Assembly: GCA_037957365.1 (NCBI GenBank)
Contig: JARHVA010001473.1
Span: 821,001 to 885,000, forward strand
Reading direction: 5' to 3'
DNA length: 64,000 bases
From: Torreya grandis
Lineage: Eukaryota; Streptophyta; Pinopsida; Cupressales; Taxaceae
How positions within the stretch are numbered: the first letter of the stretch is position 1; the number at the start of each line of letters is the position of its first letter. A program made the translations under genes and the position numbers. The notes under the pieces are model-generated. The model had not been told where the DNA came from. It searched no databases and saw only the letters and a program-made list of their open reading frames with translations. Positions 48,721 through 59,584 of the stretch are shown piece by piece.

Positions 48721-49203
48721 TTTGACTTTTAAGATATTGCATATTTTTTCCTTTTAATATCATTGCCTTTTGTTTAAATGATTAAAATTTTAACTTTTTT
48801 TTGAAGGATTTTTAAGATCCCACCTCCTTACATATTTGGAATGACCAATCATGAGAGAGATAGTGATACACATGAATGATTTGTAGGCTAAGGCTAAAGG
48901 AAGCTAAGTGACCCAAGACAAAAGATTTACTAAGACACTTAACCTTAACAATGAACAAGTATGTGATCTCAAGTCTCAATAATGTGTATGCTTTATTTGT
49001 GGAAAATGAAGAAGGAAAAAGGAGATCCAAAGGTGGAAAGATAAAAGGAAATAGTAATGAGAAAGATAGTTTACTAACTAATCACATGGTAAAAGGAGAT
49101 AATAACTAAAGGGAATAGGGTAGATATAACCAAGTCACCATGACAACTATATATGAAAAATAAAGATAAGAAAGCAAACAATCATTATGATACAAGGGAA
49201 GAG
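48721..49203. other. Non-coding, nothing recognised
   Basis: Flank of the LTR at 49204. Next to that LTR the minus strand reads TTGTATCAT, similar to a tRNA-Met primer site, but nothing further resembles the internal segments of the array. Confidence 0.4.
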
Positions 49204-49420
49204 TGAGAGGATCCTCCTGCAAAAATATATTAAAATTCACAAAATAACAAGAGTTAGTAGCACAAATTAAATCTGATAGAACACTTGAAATAATTGAATT
49301 TATCATAGGACACTTTGAGTGGGTAAGCTCTTTTGAGCAAGATCAATACAATAATTTCATGGATGCCTTCATTAGCCTTAACACTTACTTATATATGAAT
49401 TCTAATCTATGAAACTACCA
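49204..49420 (-). repeat. 217-bp LTR (3' LTR of the gag-pol element)
   Basis: TGAGAGGATCCTCC at the left and CTACCA at the right, so on the minus strand it reads TGGTAG...CTCTCA. It matches the LTRs at 55234, 57316, 59373, 61382 and 63462 throughout. The minus strand includes TATATAAGTAAGTG about 15-20 nt from the LTR start, a possible TATA box. Confidence 0.85.
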
Positions 49421-49440
49421 AGTAAAGAAAAAAGATATCT

Positions 49441-50175
49441 AAAAAATGATGGTGAAGGTTGCATCATGATATGAGATAATGGACAAAGGAATTCCATGAC
49501 AATGGAAAATTTGGTGCAAGAAAATTTATATGATTGTGGAGGTGGTATAGGGATAGTTGAGGGCACAAAAATGACTATATTTGAAGAGGTGATCAACCAC
49601 AACCAATATCACTATTTTCCCTCCATATTTGGGAATCCCCTCAATGAAATCCATAGAAATATCTATCCAAATCCTATTTAGGATGGGAAAGGGTTATATC
49701 AATCTAGGGATGAGTGTTGTTTCACCATTGTTGCATTGGCATGTATCACATTTAACAACCATATGTTGAATTAATTTTTTCATTCCATTTCAAAAGAAGT
49801 CGTGTCATGCCTGCTCATAAGTTTTGAGAAACCCTAAGTTCCCTATGGATGGATAAGCATGGAGTTTATAAAATACCATCTGCTGAAGATCTATGCTCTA
49901 GAGAAACACCAAATGGCCCTTATATCATAGAAAAGCACCATCCCATGAATAATGTAGTACAATTAAGGGGTTAGTGGCCAAATATTTAATGATTTGAGAT
50001 AATGAGGAGGTTTTAACATACCCCTATTTTACAATATCCAACTAATTTATAATAGGCATGGAAATAGCTAAAAGGGAAACTTGGTTCACAAATGTGTGAG
50101 ACAGAGCATGAACCACAATATTGTCCTTATCCTTCTTGTAAGTGATCTCATCATCATAACCCATGAGTTCCCATT
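49441..50175 (-). pseudogene. Integrase fossil of the chromovirus-like element, 3' truncated
   Basis: Minus-strand reading: VVHALSHTFVN near 50115-50085 (RNase H/integrase connection), LHAYPSIGNLGFLKTYEQA near 49860-49805, HMVVKCDTCQCNNGE near 49760-49715 (zinc domain: His...Cys-x2-Cys), IWIDISMDFIEGIPKYGGKI near 49675-49615, VVVDHLFKYSHFCAL near 49605-49560 (first catalytic Asp kept in VVD), HGIPLSIISYHDATF near 49505-49460. In the second catalytic position family members have SDRD; here it reads SYHD. The frame breaks off near 49441, just before the LTR, so the third catalytic residue and C-terminal domain are gone. Confidence 0.9.
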
Positions 50176-50655
50176 TTTATTATGATGGGGTGGAGACCCA
50201 TTGTTCCAAAAAATATTTTAGACTCTCATGATTAGTTTTGATGCAAAAGATATTTCCCAATAGGTATGTTTGCCATTTCTACTACATGCAAAATAGCCAT
50301 TATTTCTTTCTCATAAGTACATAGCACTAAATTCTTGAAAAAAAGGGATTTGATGGTGAATGAAATGGGGTATCCATCTTGGAAGATAATAACACCAAGT
50401 CCATTTCCACAAGCATCACTCTCAATAGTGAAGGTCTTGGCAAAATATGGCATAGCTATAATAGGTGTAGTACACATAGCTTGTTTCAATTTTTCAAATG
50501 CATACTCAATAGTTTGTGTCCAAGAAAAAGAATTTTTTTCAGTATAGCTTTCAATGGAGTTGTAATCCTTGAAAAACTTATTATATAATGTAGTTATCCC
50601 CAAAAAACCATGGAGGCTCTTGAGTGTCTGAGTATGCAACCAATTTTTCATGGCA
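50176..50655 (-). pseudogene. RNase H fossil of the chromovirus-like element
   Basis: An open minus-strand frame at 50651-50232 reads SLHGFLGITTLYNKFFKDY (RT thumb), WTQTIEYAFEKLKQAMCTTP, FTIESDACGNGLGVIIFQDG (family: DAS..G.GAVL.Q.G; first catalytic Asp present), SFTIKSLFFKNLVLCTYEKE (catalytic Glu in YEKE) and MAILHVVEM. Then comes a frameshift, and TNHESLKYFLEQ near 50230-50190 (family TDH: Asp to Asn). This is the best preserved stretch of the element, 139 codons without a stop. Confidence 0.93.
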
Positions 50656-51460
50656 ACTATTTTCTAAGATCTATCCAAACTCCTTGGGATGAAAAAATAT
50701 GCTTGAGATAATAAAAATTATCCTATCCAAAAGTATATTTATACTCTATTGCATAAATATTATGGTTAGAGAGAGTTTTTAGTGTAATCTCTAGATGTTA
50801 GAGATGCTCAAACCATGTTTTACTATAGATGAGGATATCATTGAAGAAGACCATAATGAATTTCTTTAGGTAGGGCTAGAATATTTTATTCATCAATGCC
50901 TATAATGTTGAAGGATCATTAGTGAGACCAAAGGGAATGACCAAAAATTCATAGTGCCTATCATGCATGTGAAAAGTTGTCTAAGGGATATCATCCTCAT
51001 GAAGTCAAATCTGGTGATATCTAGAGTGGAGATCTAACTTGGAAAAAAAATGAGTGCCATGAAACTCATCAAGAAGTTCACAAATAATAGGGATTGAGAA
51101 CTTATCCTTGATTGTGAGGTGATTAATTTCATGGAAATAAATGTAGAGGAGCCATGACCCATCTTTTTTCTAAATAAGGAGAACTAGGGAATAATATGGA
51201 TTCGTACTAGGGTGAATAATGCCTTGTTTTAGTAAGTCTCAAATGAGCATCTTGATCTTGATCTTCTGATGGAATGGGTAGTAATAAGACTTGATGTTGG
51301 GAGTAATTCTTCCAAGAAGGAGATGAGTATGGTGGTCCTCTAACCATGAAGGTGTAAATCCCACTGGTTTGGCAAAGACACACACATACCTCTGTAGAAT
51401 GGTTTATAGATCAAAAGGAGTAGTGGAGATTATTGATGGTTGTATTTGAATGGAATTGAG
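50656..51460 (-). pseudogene. Reverse transcriptase fossil of the chromovirus-like element
   Basis: Minus-strand motifs: SWLLYIYFHEINHLTIKDKF (equivalent of WR.CVDYR.LN..T.KD.F) near 51160-51100, IPIICELLDEFHGTHFFSKL and DLHSRYHQI near 51095-51020, TTFHMHDRHYEFLVIPFGLT near 50985-50925 and the catalytic box FFNDILIYS near 50848-50822, with the FFND core at 50837-50848. The first catalytic Asp of FFDD is Asn (GAT to AAT), consistent with G-to-A decay. Stops are scattered. Confidence 0.9.
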
Positions 51461-51554
51461 TTGGGAAATAACATCATGTGAATTATTATTAAAAATATTT
51501 TCCATATGATGCAAACTTATGATGCTGATAGATCCTAGTTGTAAGCCTTTCAAT

Positions 51555-51910
51555 GTGTGTTTTTACCTATTAGATGAAAATTGCATCCAAAGTTCAACAA
51601 AATCTGATAAGATGGGTCTAAGTGTGCATAACCATTGGGCTCCCAAAAAAACATCGCATCCACCTAAGGGTAAGGTAAACATGGTGGAACACAAGTTATA
51701 ATCTTTAATAGAGATATGCATATTATGACACCTCCCTTTGTAAGGTAATGTGCCCCCATTGGAAATCATGACTTCAAATTTGAAGTAAGGATAGATAAAA
51801 CAATCAACTTATTTGGTGATATCAGGGTCAATGAAGTTATGAGTGTTACTCAAATCAATGAGTATTATGAGAGGGATCTTATTGAATTAACCCCTAACCC
51901 ACATGGTTTA
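51555..51910 (-). pseudogene. Aspartic protease fossil of the chromovirus-like element
   Basis: An open minus-strand frame 51769-51563 reads ISNGGTLPYKGRCHNMHISI, then LPLGGCDVFLGAQWLCTLRP and ILSDFVELWMQFS. This is the second half of a chromovirus protease (family: VANG....G.C......Q...F..D.Y.LPL.G.DVVLG.QWL..LGPI..DF..L.M.F). The catalytic DSG/DTG part should lie near 51850 and is not cleanly readable; VTQINEYY-like text is seen there. Confidence 0.85.
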
Positions 51911-52059
51911 TGGGGTAGTGAATCTTGTTAATGCATGGAGAAATATATCTAGTTGGTCTTCTTGAGAAGCAAGTTCCATAATTAGTTAAGCTTCTTCTAG
52001 ATCATCTATTGTATACTAAACATCTTTCTGATCTTTAGTTTTAGGTAGAGAGTCCACAT

Positions 52060-52876
52060 CCAATAGGTATATATTTTAGTCAACACATCAATGTCCCTGA
52101 GTAAATTTACCATCATAGTTATATCATAGTCCTTTTTTTCTATGGACTTGCATCTATGATTTAATCAAACACTTGATAAGAGTGGTTCTAGGGGCTAACA
52201 TTGTTTGAGATCATTATGGAGTTGTATTTTTGAATGGAGAAAAATTGGATTTGAATTTATACTAAGCTATGATCTTATCCTCTACCAATGTAGTCAACCC
52301 TAAGGCTTCCATCATCATGTTGGGTTAGAACATTTTGACTTTAGATCAAATGGCATCTTTTAGTCCACTAAAAAATAAACTCTTAAAGAATTCATCAGAC
52401 AATCCCTCTATGTGATTGGCTAGTTTTTTTAAATTCTATTTGATATTCTCTCACAATTCTTATTTGGTGAAGTTTAGTGAGTGCTTTAGTGAAGTCATCA
52501 AAAGTAGTAGGACAAAATCATTACAAAATGAGGGTGAAAAAATCAATCCATATGGGTTCATCATGAGTTTTGGTATACTAATGATACCATTGAAGGGCTT
52601 CAAGTTCCAAGTGAAAGGATGCGAGTGAGACCCTATTAGCATCAAAAGAATTATGTAGACTAAAATACTATTCTACCTAATAGATCCATCCCGTTATATC
52701 TACACCATTGAATCTAGGAAAATTAAGATTTAACCCATGATAATTGTTGGAAGAAGAAAACGTAGTATCTGAAAGATGTCATCTATTATTCATGTTGGTT
52801 GTTGAAGACTAAGACCAAGAATTTTTTCATCAAGATCTTTGATGTAAGTCTTGAGAGTGGCAATTTCATCCTCCAT
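52060..52876 (-). pseudogene. gag fossil of the chromovirus-like element
   Basis: Starts at ATG 52876 with MEDEIATLKTYIKDLDEKI, a coiled-coil-like N-terminus usual for this family. Then follow LNFPRFNGVDITGWIY near 52725-52680 (family: L.FP.F.G.D..GWI...E.YF), LASFHLEL near 52622, MNPYGLIF, LANHIEGLSDEFFKSLFFSG near 52420-52360 (family: L.NRV.GL.EEF.IS.F..GL...I), MMMEALGLTTLVEDKI near 52320-52275 and a zinc-knuckle relic KFTQGH*C near 52115-52090. Several stops and frameshifts. Confidence 0.88.
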
Positions 52877-53350
52877 GTTTTTTGCTCCTGTTTAGGTTAC
52901 TACCATGACTCGAATAACAATTTTTTTTTTGTAATGGGTAAGAAAACTAGAGTTAAGACATGTTTAGTAAGGAAAGTTTTGAATTTGGGTGAAAACGGAA
53001 GAGTTAAATGGGAATTTAATAAATTTTTTACAAAGTGGGAGTATGATTAATGAAGGTAGGGGAAATTTTAGGAGTGAAAATGGAAAAAATGGAAATTTTG
53101 TCAAAGAGGGACAAAGGAGTAAAACAAGATAATGAACACAGTGGAAATTTTTTAAGATAAATGAATAAAAATAGAAGTTAGGGCAAAATCTAAAAAAAGG
53201 GAAAATTGAGATTTTTGGGAATTAGGAGTGGAATTGGGATATGGGACCTCAAGGAAGAAAATATAAGGAATGGAATTTTAGGTGTCTAGATAAAGATTGA
53301 GGATCAATGGGTATAAAAATGGAGAGACATTCCAAAAAAATTAAAAAAAA
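52877..53350 (-). other. 5' untranslated region of the chromovirus-like element
   Basis: Between the 20-bp LTR remnant and gag, without coding potential. No primer-binding site is visible next to the LTR remnant, so a deletion has removed the rest of the LTR and the primer site. It does not resemble the internal segments of the array. Confidence 0.55.
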
Positions 53351-53370
53351 TCTAATCTAATCAACTACCA

Positions 53371-55233
53371 CTTCTTATGAATGTGAGATAAAACAAAATG
53401 CTCACAGGATGACTTACAAAGCATATGCATCCATAGCAACTACTAAACTAACAAAGTAAAGAAAAGAGATATAATGGGTTCATAATAAAGAGTGTTGAGA
53501 AAAAATCTAAAAGAAAATAAATCAATGATAATTTTAAAATATCTATGATAAGGAAAAGACAAGTATATGCAAAATGTAACATAAAAACATAAGTTAACTA
53601 TAGTATAACAAGAAGGAGAAGCATGATAAAAGATATGAAATAATTTGACACAATGTCAAATGATATAATAAAAAATATAAATAAGATTCAATCACATGTC
53701 TAATATAAAGATAAATGAGAAATCATCATGCATGTGCTCATAAATACTAGTAAATTTATCCACACATTATCCAAGACATCGGATAAAAAATTTCTATGAA
53801 GCTGAATACGAATTGTTGCTAATATCTCATCAATCTTTGTTTAATATTGGGAAAATATTTATTTTCTAATATTCTCAATGAAAAAATTAGGAAGACTCAT
53901 TAGATCATTTTGAGGAGGTAAACTAGGTAAAGGATGGTCAGGAGAATGCATGGGAATGGAATCTATGGGCGATCTAGGAATCATTGATGGAGAAGGATCC
54001 ATGGGTGAAGTAGGGTCCATAGGTGGAGAAGGAACCACAAGTGGAGATACAAAAGGTGGTGAAGGGACCACATGAGGTGTAATATGGGAGAATAATGGGG
54101 AACCTTCTTACAAAAATTACCTATGGGAAGAATGGTATAAGGTCTAAGAATAGTTATAAGATGGTCTTTAAGATGTTGTTGAAGGATACAGCAATGATCA
54201 ATGTGATGTGTGCCACATTGGTACCATAGATAATACCTCTCACCATACTTAGGTATATATTAGGGAAGGATATTTGGAGGTGGGAAGGTAGTGTCTATTG
54301 ATAAGGAAGAAGGATTCATGATATCAATATATTGTCACAACTTATGAAAATGGGTAGAAGAGTGATTATATGTTCCATGGAAGCAATAGATGCACTTGTG
54401 AGTATTTTTAGTAGAAACACTCATAGGAGAAGGTATAACAGGCATGGAAGAAGAAAGAAATGAATTATTGGCCCATTTGGTTGGTAGAGGATCCATATTA
54501 GGCAAAGGAATCAAACTATCAAAATTTTTTTCTATTTTAGTTTTAGTTTCTAGTTCTAGTTACTATGCATTGTAAGACACCTCTCCTAGGAATATGCTGA
54601 AACAAGTTTTAAAATATTTTATGTAAATTTTCTATTTTATATCTAGATTTAAATATTTTGAGATTTTATTGATACTTTGTGGATGGTTTGTGGATTAAAG
54701 TTTTTGTCAAATATTTGCTTGCAAGTCCTTTGATAGTCTATAGATACTCTACTAATTGAATGTTTTTAGTTTGTTGGAAATATTTTGAAACTAATAGAAA
54801 TGGGCCCCAAGTTTCAATGAATACCTAAATGTTTCAAAAGTATCACTCTGGACACCAATGCCATTTAAGTGAGTACCACTCTCAATAAATTTTATGCCCA
54901 TGGATTTATCTCTCAGTGACAGCTCTTGGTTTTCCTCATGGATGGGAACTACTCAATAAAGAAGGGGCCATTGCCCATTTTACTAGTAGGTCCTCATAAT
55001 GGGCAAGCTACTTTGGGGTTCCTACAGTACTCATGATTATTTTTAGGGATTTTACCCAAGCACTTCCCAAAGTTAAGTGATCAGGTTTTTACCCTGAGCC
55101 AAAATAAATTACTTAATTTATGTATCAGAATAGAGTTAATATTTTTTGAAAAATTACTAAAATGAAGTATGCATTAGAATAGAGTTAAGACTTTTTAGAA
55201 AAAAAAATCCTTGGAAAGAGATTTGATACTAAA
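53371..55233 (-). repeat. Array internal segment 1
   Basis: Minus order: decayed primer site (TAGTATCAAAT beside 55234), untranslated text with AAAACCTGATCACTTAACTT, gag-like frame 54520-53760, then a short 3' part ending CATAAGAAG before the LTR remnant. It is the unit adjoining the gag-pol element. Confidence 0.85.
53760..54520 (-). pseudogene. gag-like frame of array unit 1 (zinc knuckles plus Pro-rich tail)
   Basis: Minus strand: MDPLPTKWANNSFLSSSMPV-like text near 54495-54435, the first knuckle region NTHKCIYCFHGTYNHSSTHF near 54400-54340, a second GTHHIDHC near 54220-54190, then PSPPFVSPLVVPSPPMDPTS and PMDPSPSMIPRSPIDS (54071-53950), PSLPPQNDLMSLPNFFIENI near 53920-53865, and a tail INIFPILNKD-like region. 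No stop in the Pro-rich part. Cys at the end of the first knuckle is lost. Confidence 0.6.
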
Positions 55234-55450
55234 TGAGAGGATCCTCCTATAATAATTTATAAAAATACACAAAATAAAAGGAATTAACAACACAAATTAA
55301 ATCTAATAAAACACTTTAAAAGATTGAATTGATCATAGGCCACTTCGAGGGGGAAACCTCCTTTGAGCAAGCTCAATACAATTATTTCATATATGCCTTC
55401 ATTGTCCTCAACACTTACTTATATACAAATTCTAATCTAAGAAACTAATA
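55234..55450 (-). repeat. Array LTR 1 (217 bp)
   Basis: TGAGAGGATCCTCC...GAAACTAATA in + sense. The right edge has decayed from CTACCA. Next to it on the left is TTTGATACTAAA, the decayed complement of a tRNA-Met primer site. Confidence 0.85.
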
Positions 55451-57315
55451 CTTCCTATGAATGTGGGATAAAATAAAATGCCACTAGATGACTTACAAAG
55501 CATATGCATCCATAAAAACTATTAAACTAACAAAGTAAAGAGAATAGATATCACAGGTTCATAACAAAGAGTTTTAATAAAAATTCTAAAGGAAAATAAA
55601 GAAATTATAAGTGAAAAATAGCCATGATAATGAAAATACAATTATATGTGAAATATAACATAAAAACATAGCTAACTATAGTATAACAAGAAGGAGAAAC
55701 ATGATATAAGATAGGAAATAATTTGACATAGTGTCAAATGCTATAATAAAAAATAGAAATAAGATTGGATCACACATCCAATCAAAAGATAAATGAGAAA
55801 TCACCATGCATGTGCTTATAAATAATATTAAATCTATCCATACACATTATCTAAGACATTAGATAAATATCTATGAAGCTGAATATGAATTGCTACTAAT
55901 GTCTCATTAATCTTTGTTAAATACTGGGCAAATACTCATTTTCTAATCTCCTCAACTAAAAAAGTATGAATACTCATTGGATCATGCTGAGGAGGGAAAC
56001 TAGGCAAAGAATGGTCAATATAATGCATGGGAATGGGATCTATGGAAGATGCAAGAATCACTAATGGAGAGAGATACATGGGTGAAAGAGGGCCCATGAC
56101 TAGAGAAGGAACCACAGGTAGAGGTACAAAAGGTAGTGAAGGGACCATAGGTAGTGTAACTATGGGAGAATAAGGGGGAGACTTTTTTCAAGAATAACAT
56201 ATGGGAGGAATGGTAGAAGTTCAAAGAATAGTTATAATATGGTCTTTAAGATGTTGTTGAAGGATACGACAATAATCAGTGTGATGTGTGTTATATTAGT
56301 GCCATAGACAATACCTCTTGCCATACTTAACTATATATTTGTGAAGGATATTTAGAGGTTTTAAAGTAGTTTCTATTAGTTGGGAAGAAGGATGCAAGGT
56401 ATCAATATATTGTTGCAACTTATGACAATGGGTAGAAGAGTGATTATTTGTCCCATGGAAGCAATAGATACACTTGTGAGTATTTATAGGAGAAACACTC
56501 ATAAGAGAAGGTATAGCAAGCATGAAAGAAGAAAGAGATGAATCATTATCCCATTTGGTGGTTAGAGGATCCATCTTAGGCAAAGAAGGAAAACCATCAA
56601 TTTTTTTTCTATTTCAGTTTCAATTTTAGTTTCTGGTTTTGGTTACTATGTGTTGTAAGACACCTCTACTAGGAATATGTTGAAACAAGTATGTAGATCT
56701 GTTATGGCATTTTTCTAATTTTTTTAAGGTAAATCTTCTAAGATTATACTAATACTCTGTGGATGGTTTATGTATTTTGGTTTCTGTCAAATATTTGCCT
56801 ACAAGTCCTTTGACAGTCTATGGATACTCTACTGATTGATTTTTTTGAGTCTACTAGAAATATTTTAAAATTGATAGAAATGGGCCCCAAGTTTCAATGG
56901 CTACGTAAGGTTTTTAAAAATTTCACTCTGGTCACCAATGCCATCTAAGTGAGTATCACTCTCTAGAAAGTTTTTTGCCACAAATTTATCTCTCAGTGAC
57001 ATCTCTTGGTTTTCCTCACAGATGGGAACTACTCAATCAAGAAGGGTCCATTGCCCATTTTGTTGGAAGGTCCTCTTAATGGGATAACTACTTTAGGTTT
57101 CTTTTAGTACTCCTCATGATGATTTTTAGGTATTTCACCCAAGCACTTCCCATAGTTAAGCGATTAGGTTTTTACCCTGAGCTAAAATAGATTACTTGAT
57201 TTATGTAGCAAAATAGAGTTAATATTTTGTGAAAAATTACTAAAATGAAGTATGCAATAAAACAAATTTAAGAATTTCTAAAAAAAATTACCCTAGAAAG
57301 CACTTTTATACAAAA
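55451..57315 (-). repeat. Array internal segment 2
   Basis: Same structure as segment 1. It holds the longest readable gag-like frames (56583-56296 and 56148-55936). The + strand string CTCAGTGACATCTCTTGG near 56993 and CCCTGAGCTAAAATAGATTA near 57175 are shared landmarks of all units. Confidence 0.88.
55850..56583 (-). pseudogene. gag-like frame of array unit 2, best preserved zinc knuckle
   Basis: Minus-strand frame 56583-56296 (95 codons): MPKMDPLTTKWDNDSSLSSF at the N-terminus, the knuckle CIYCFHGTNNHSSTHC at residues about 38-53 (C-x2-C-x6-H-x4-C), then KLQQYIDTLHPSSQ and YGKRYCLWH, the start of the second knuckle. After a frame break, NTHHTDYCRILQQHLKDHII continues it. The Pro-rich part 56148-55936 follows: PSLPFVPLPVVPSLVMGP, and ends FLVEEIRK. 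The pattern C..H...H....C followed by L...I is gag-like, but no capsid domain is visible. Confidence 0.65.
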
Positions 57316-57529
57316 TTAGAGGATCTTCATTCAATAATTTATAAAAATGCATAAAATTACAAAAAAATAACAACATGAATTAAATCTAACAAGACACTTG
57401 AAAAGATCGAATTTATCACAGGCCACTTTGAGGGGGCAACCTCTTTTAAGCAAGCTCAATACAATAATTTGGTGGATGCCTTCATTAGCCTTATCAATTA
57501 TATATAAATTCTAATATAAGTAACTACAA
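57316..57529 (-). repeat. Array LTR 2 (214 bp)
   Basis: Starts TTAGAGGATCTTC, so the terminal TG and the BamHI-like GGATCC are both mutated. The rest aligns with the other LTRs (GAATTTATCACAGGCCACTT, GAGCAAGCTCAATACAATAA with small changes). Confidence 0.82.
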
Positions 57530-59372
57530 CTCCCTATGAATGTGGGATAAACCAAAATTCTCATGGGATGACTTACAAAGCATATACATCCATAACAACT
57601 ACTAAACTAACAAACTAAAGAGAAGAGATATCATGGGTTCATAACAAAGAGTTTTGAGAAAAAATCTATATAAAAATAAATCAATGATAATTTAAAAATA
57701 TCCATGATAAGGAAAAGACAAGTATATTTTAATTGTAACATAAAAACATACGCTAACTATATTACAACAAGAAGGAGAAACATGATATAAGATAGGAAAT
57801 AATTTGACACAGTGTCAAATGATATAATCAAAAATAGAAATAATTTTATATAACATGTCCAATCCAAATATAAATGATAAATCACCATGCATTTGCTCAT
57901 AAATACTATTAAATCTATCCACAAACATTATCCAAGACATCAAATAAATCTCTATGAAGCTCAATACGAACTACTATTAATATCTCGTCAATCTTTGTTA
58001 AATACTAGGAAAATACTTCTTTTCTAATCTCCTCAACTGAAAAACTAAGAATACTCATTGGATTATGTTGAGGAGGGAAACTAGGTAAATAATGGTCAAG
58101 AGAATGCATGGGAATGGGATATATGGGAATCACTAGTGGAGAAGGATCCATGGATGAAGGAGGGTCCACAAGTGGAGAAGGAACCATAGGTGGAGGTACA
58201 AAAGGTGGTGAAGGGACCACAAGAGGTATAGCTATGGGAGAAGAAGGGGGAGCCTTATTACTATAAAAACCTATGGGAGGAATGGTAGAAGGTCCAAAAA
58301 TAGTTAAAATAATGTCCTTAATATGCTACTAAAGGATATGTCAATGATCAATGTGATGTGTGTTGCATTAGTGGCATAGACAATACTTCTAAACATACTT
58401 AGGTATATATTCAGGAAGGATATTTGTAAGTGGTAAGTAGTGTCTATTTATGGGGAAGAATGATGCAAGGTATCAATATATTGTCATAACTTATGATAAT
58501 GGGTAGAAGAGTGACTATTTGTCCCATGGAAGCAATAGATACACTTATGAGTATTTTTAGGAGAAACACTCATAAGAGAAGGTATAATAGGCATGGAATA
58601 AGAAAGATATGAATCATTGGCCCATTTAGTGGGTAGAGGATCCTAGGAAAATGAAGCAAACCATCAATTTCTTTTTTTAGTTTTAGTTTTAGTTTTCGGT
58701 TTTGGTGACTGTGTGCTATAAGACACCTCTACTAAGAATATGCTGAAAAATGTTTACAAATCTGCTATGGCAATTTTCTATTTTTTATTTGGAGTTAAAT
58801 TCTTTGAGAGTCTATTGATACTCTATAAATGGTTTTTAGATTCTAGTTTTTGTCAAATATCTATTTTCAAGTCCTCTAATATTCTGTAGATACTCTACTG
58901 ATTAATTTTTTTGAGTCTATTATAAATATTCCAAAATTGATAGAAATGGGATCCAAGTTTCACTGGTTTCCTAAGGGTTTTAAAAATATCACTCTGGACA
59001 CCAATGCCATCTAAGCAAGTAACACTTTCCATAAAAAAATTTGCCACAGATTTATCTCTCAACGATAACTCTTTGTTTTCCTCATGGATGGAAACAACTC
59101 AATTGGGAAGGGGCCATTACCCATTTTTCTAGTAGATCCTCTCAATGGACCTATTACTTTGGGGTTCTTATGGTACTCCTGATAATGCATTTTAAGGCTT
59201 TCACCCATGCACTTCCCATAGTTAAGTGGTTAGGTTTTTACTCTAAGCCAAAATAGATTGCTTCATAATAAATTTAATATTTTCTAAAAAATTATTGAAA
59301 TGAAGTATGTAGCAAAATAGAGTTAAGATTTTTTGAAAAAGAAATTTCACTGGATAGTGATATCATACAAGA
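57530..59372 (-). repeat. Array internal segment 3
   Basis: Same layout. The gag-like region is at 58640-57930. A few small deletions relative to segment 2. Confidence 0.85.
57930..58640 (-). pseudogene. gag-like frame of array unit 3, with readable C-terminus
   Basis: Minus-strand frame 58220-58005: PSPPFVPPPMVPSPLVDPPS, SMDPSPLVIPIYPIPMHSLD, FPPQHNPMSILSFSVEEIRK. It then reads through one TAG into YLTKIDEILIVVRIELHRDL and FDVLDNVCG, closing at a TAG near 57920. This tail is recognisable in the other units too and marks the real C-terminus. The zinc-knuckle part (58640-58330) is more broken. Confidence 0.6.
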
Positions 59373-59584
59373 TGAGAGGATCCTATTGCAAAAATTTATA
59401 AAAATGCACAAAATAATAGGAATTAGTAGTACAAATTAAATATGATAAAACACTTGAAAAGATTGAATTTATTACGGCCACTTTGAGGGGGAAACCTCCT
59501 TTGAGTAAGCTCAATACAATATTTTTGTGGATTCCTCCATTGGCCTCAACACTTATATACAAACTCTAATCTAATAAACTATGA
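59373..59584 (-). repeat. Array LTR 3 (212 bp)
   Basis: TGAGAGGATCCTATTG...AAACTATGA. The neighbouring sequence GATATCATACAAGA is the decayed primer-site complement. Confidence 0.85.

Larger units (their letters stand above)
49204..53370 (-). mobile_element. Chromovirus-like Ty3/gypsy element, deleted at both internal ends
   Basis: Minus-strand gag-protease-RT-RNase H-integrase with a complete 217-bp LTR at its 3' end (49204-49420) and only 20 bp of LTR at its 5' end (53351-53370). The LTR is the same family as those in the adjoining tandem array. The internal part is about 3.9 kb, short for a chromovirus: the end of integrase, and the 5' LTR plus primer site, are deleted. It could be the autonomous partner of the array, or an inserted fragment. 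Confidence 0.8.

Noticed and set aside
57140..57180. CCATAGTTAAGCG in the array unit, reminiscent of the 5S rRNA internal promoter region
   Set aside because: Only about 10 of 13 positions match, the rest of 5S rRNA is absent, and the string changes to AGTTAAGTGG in other units.
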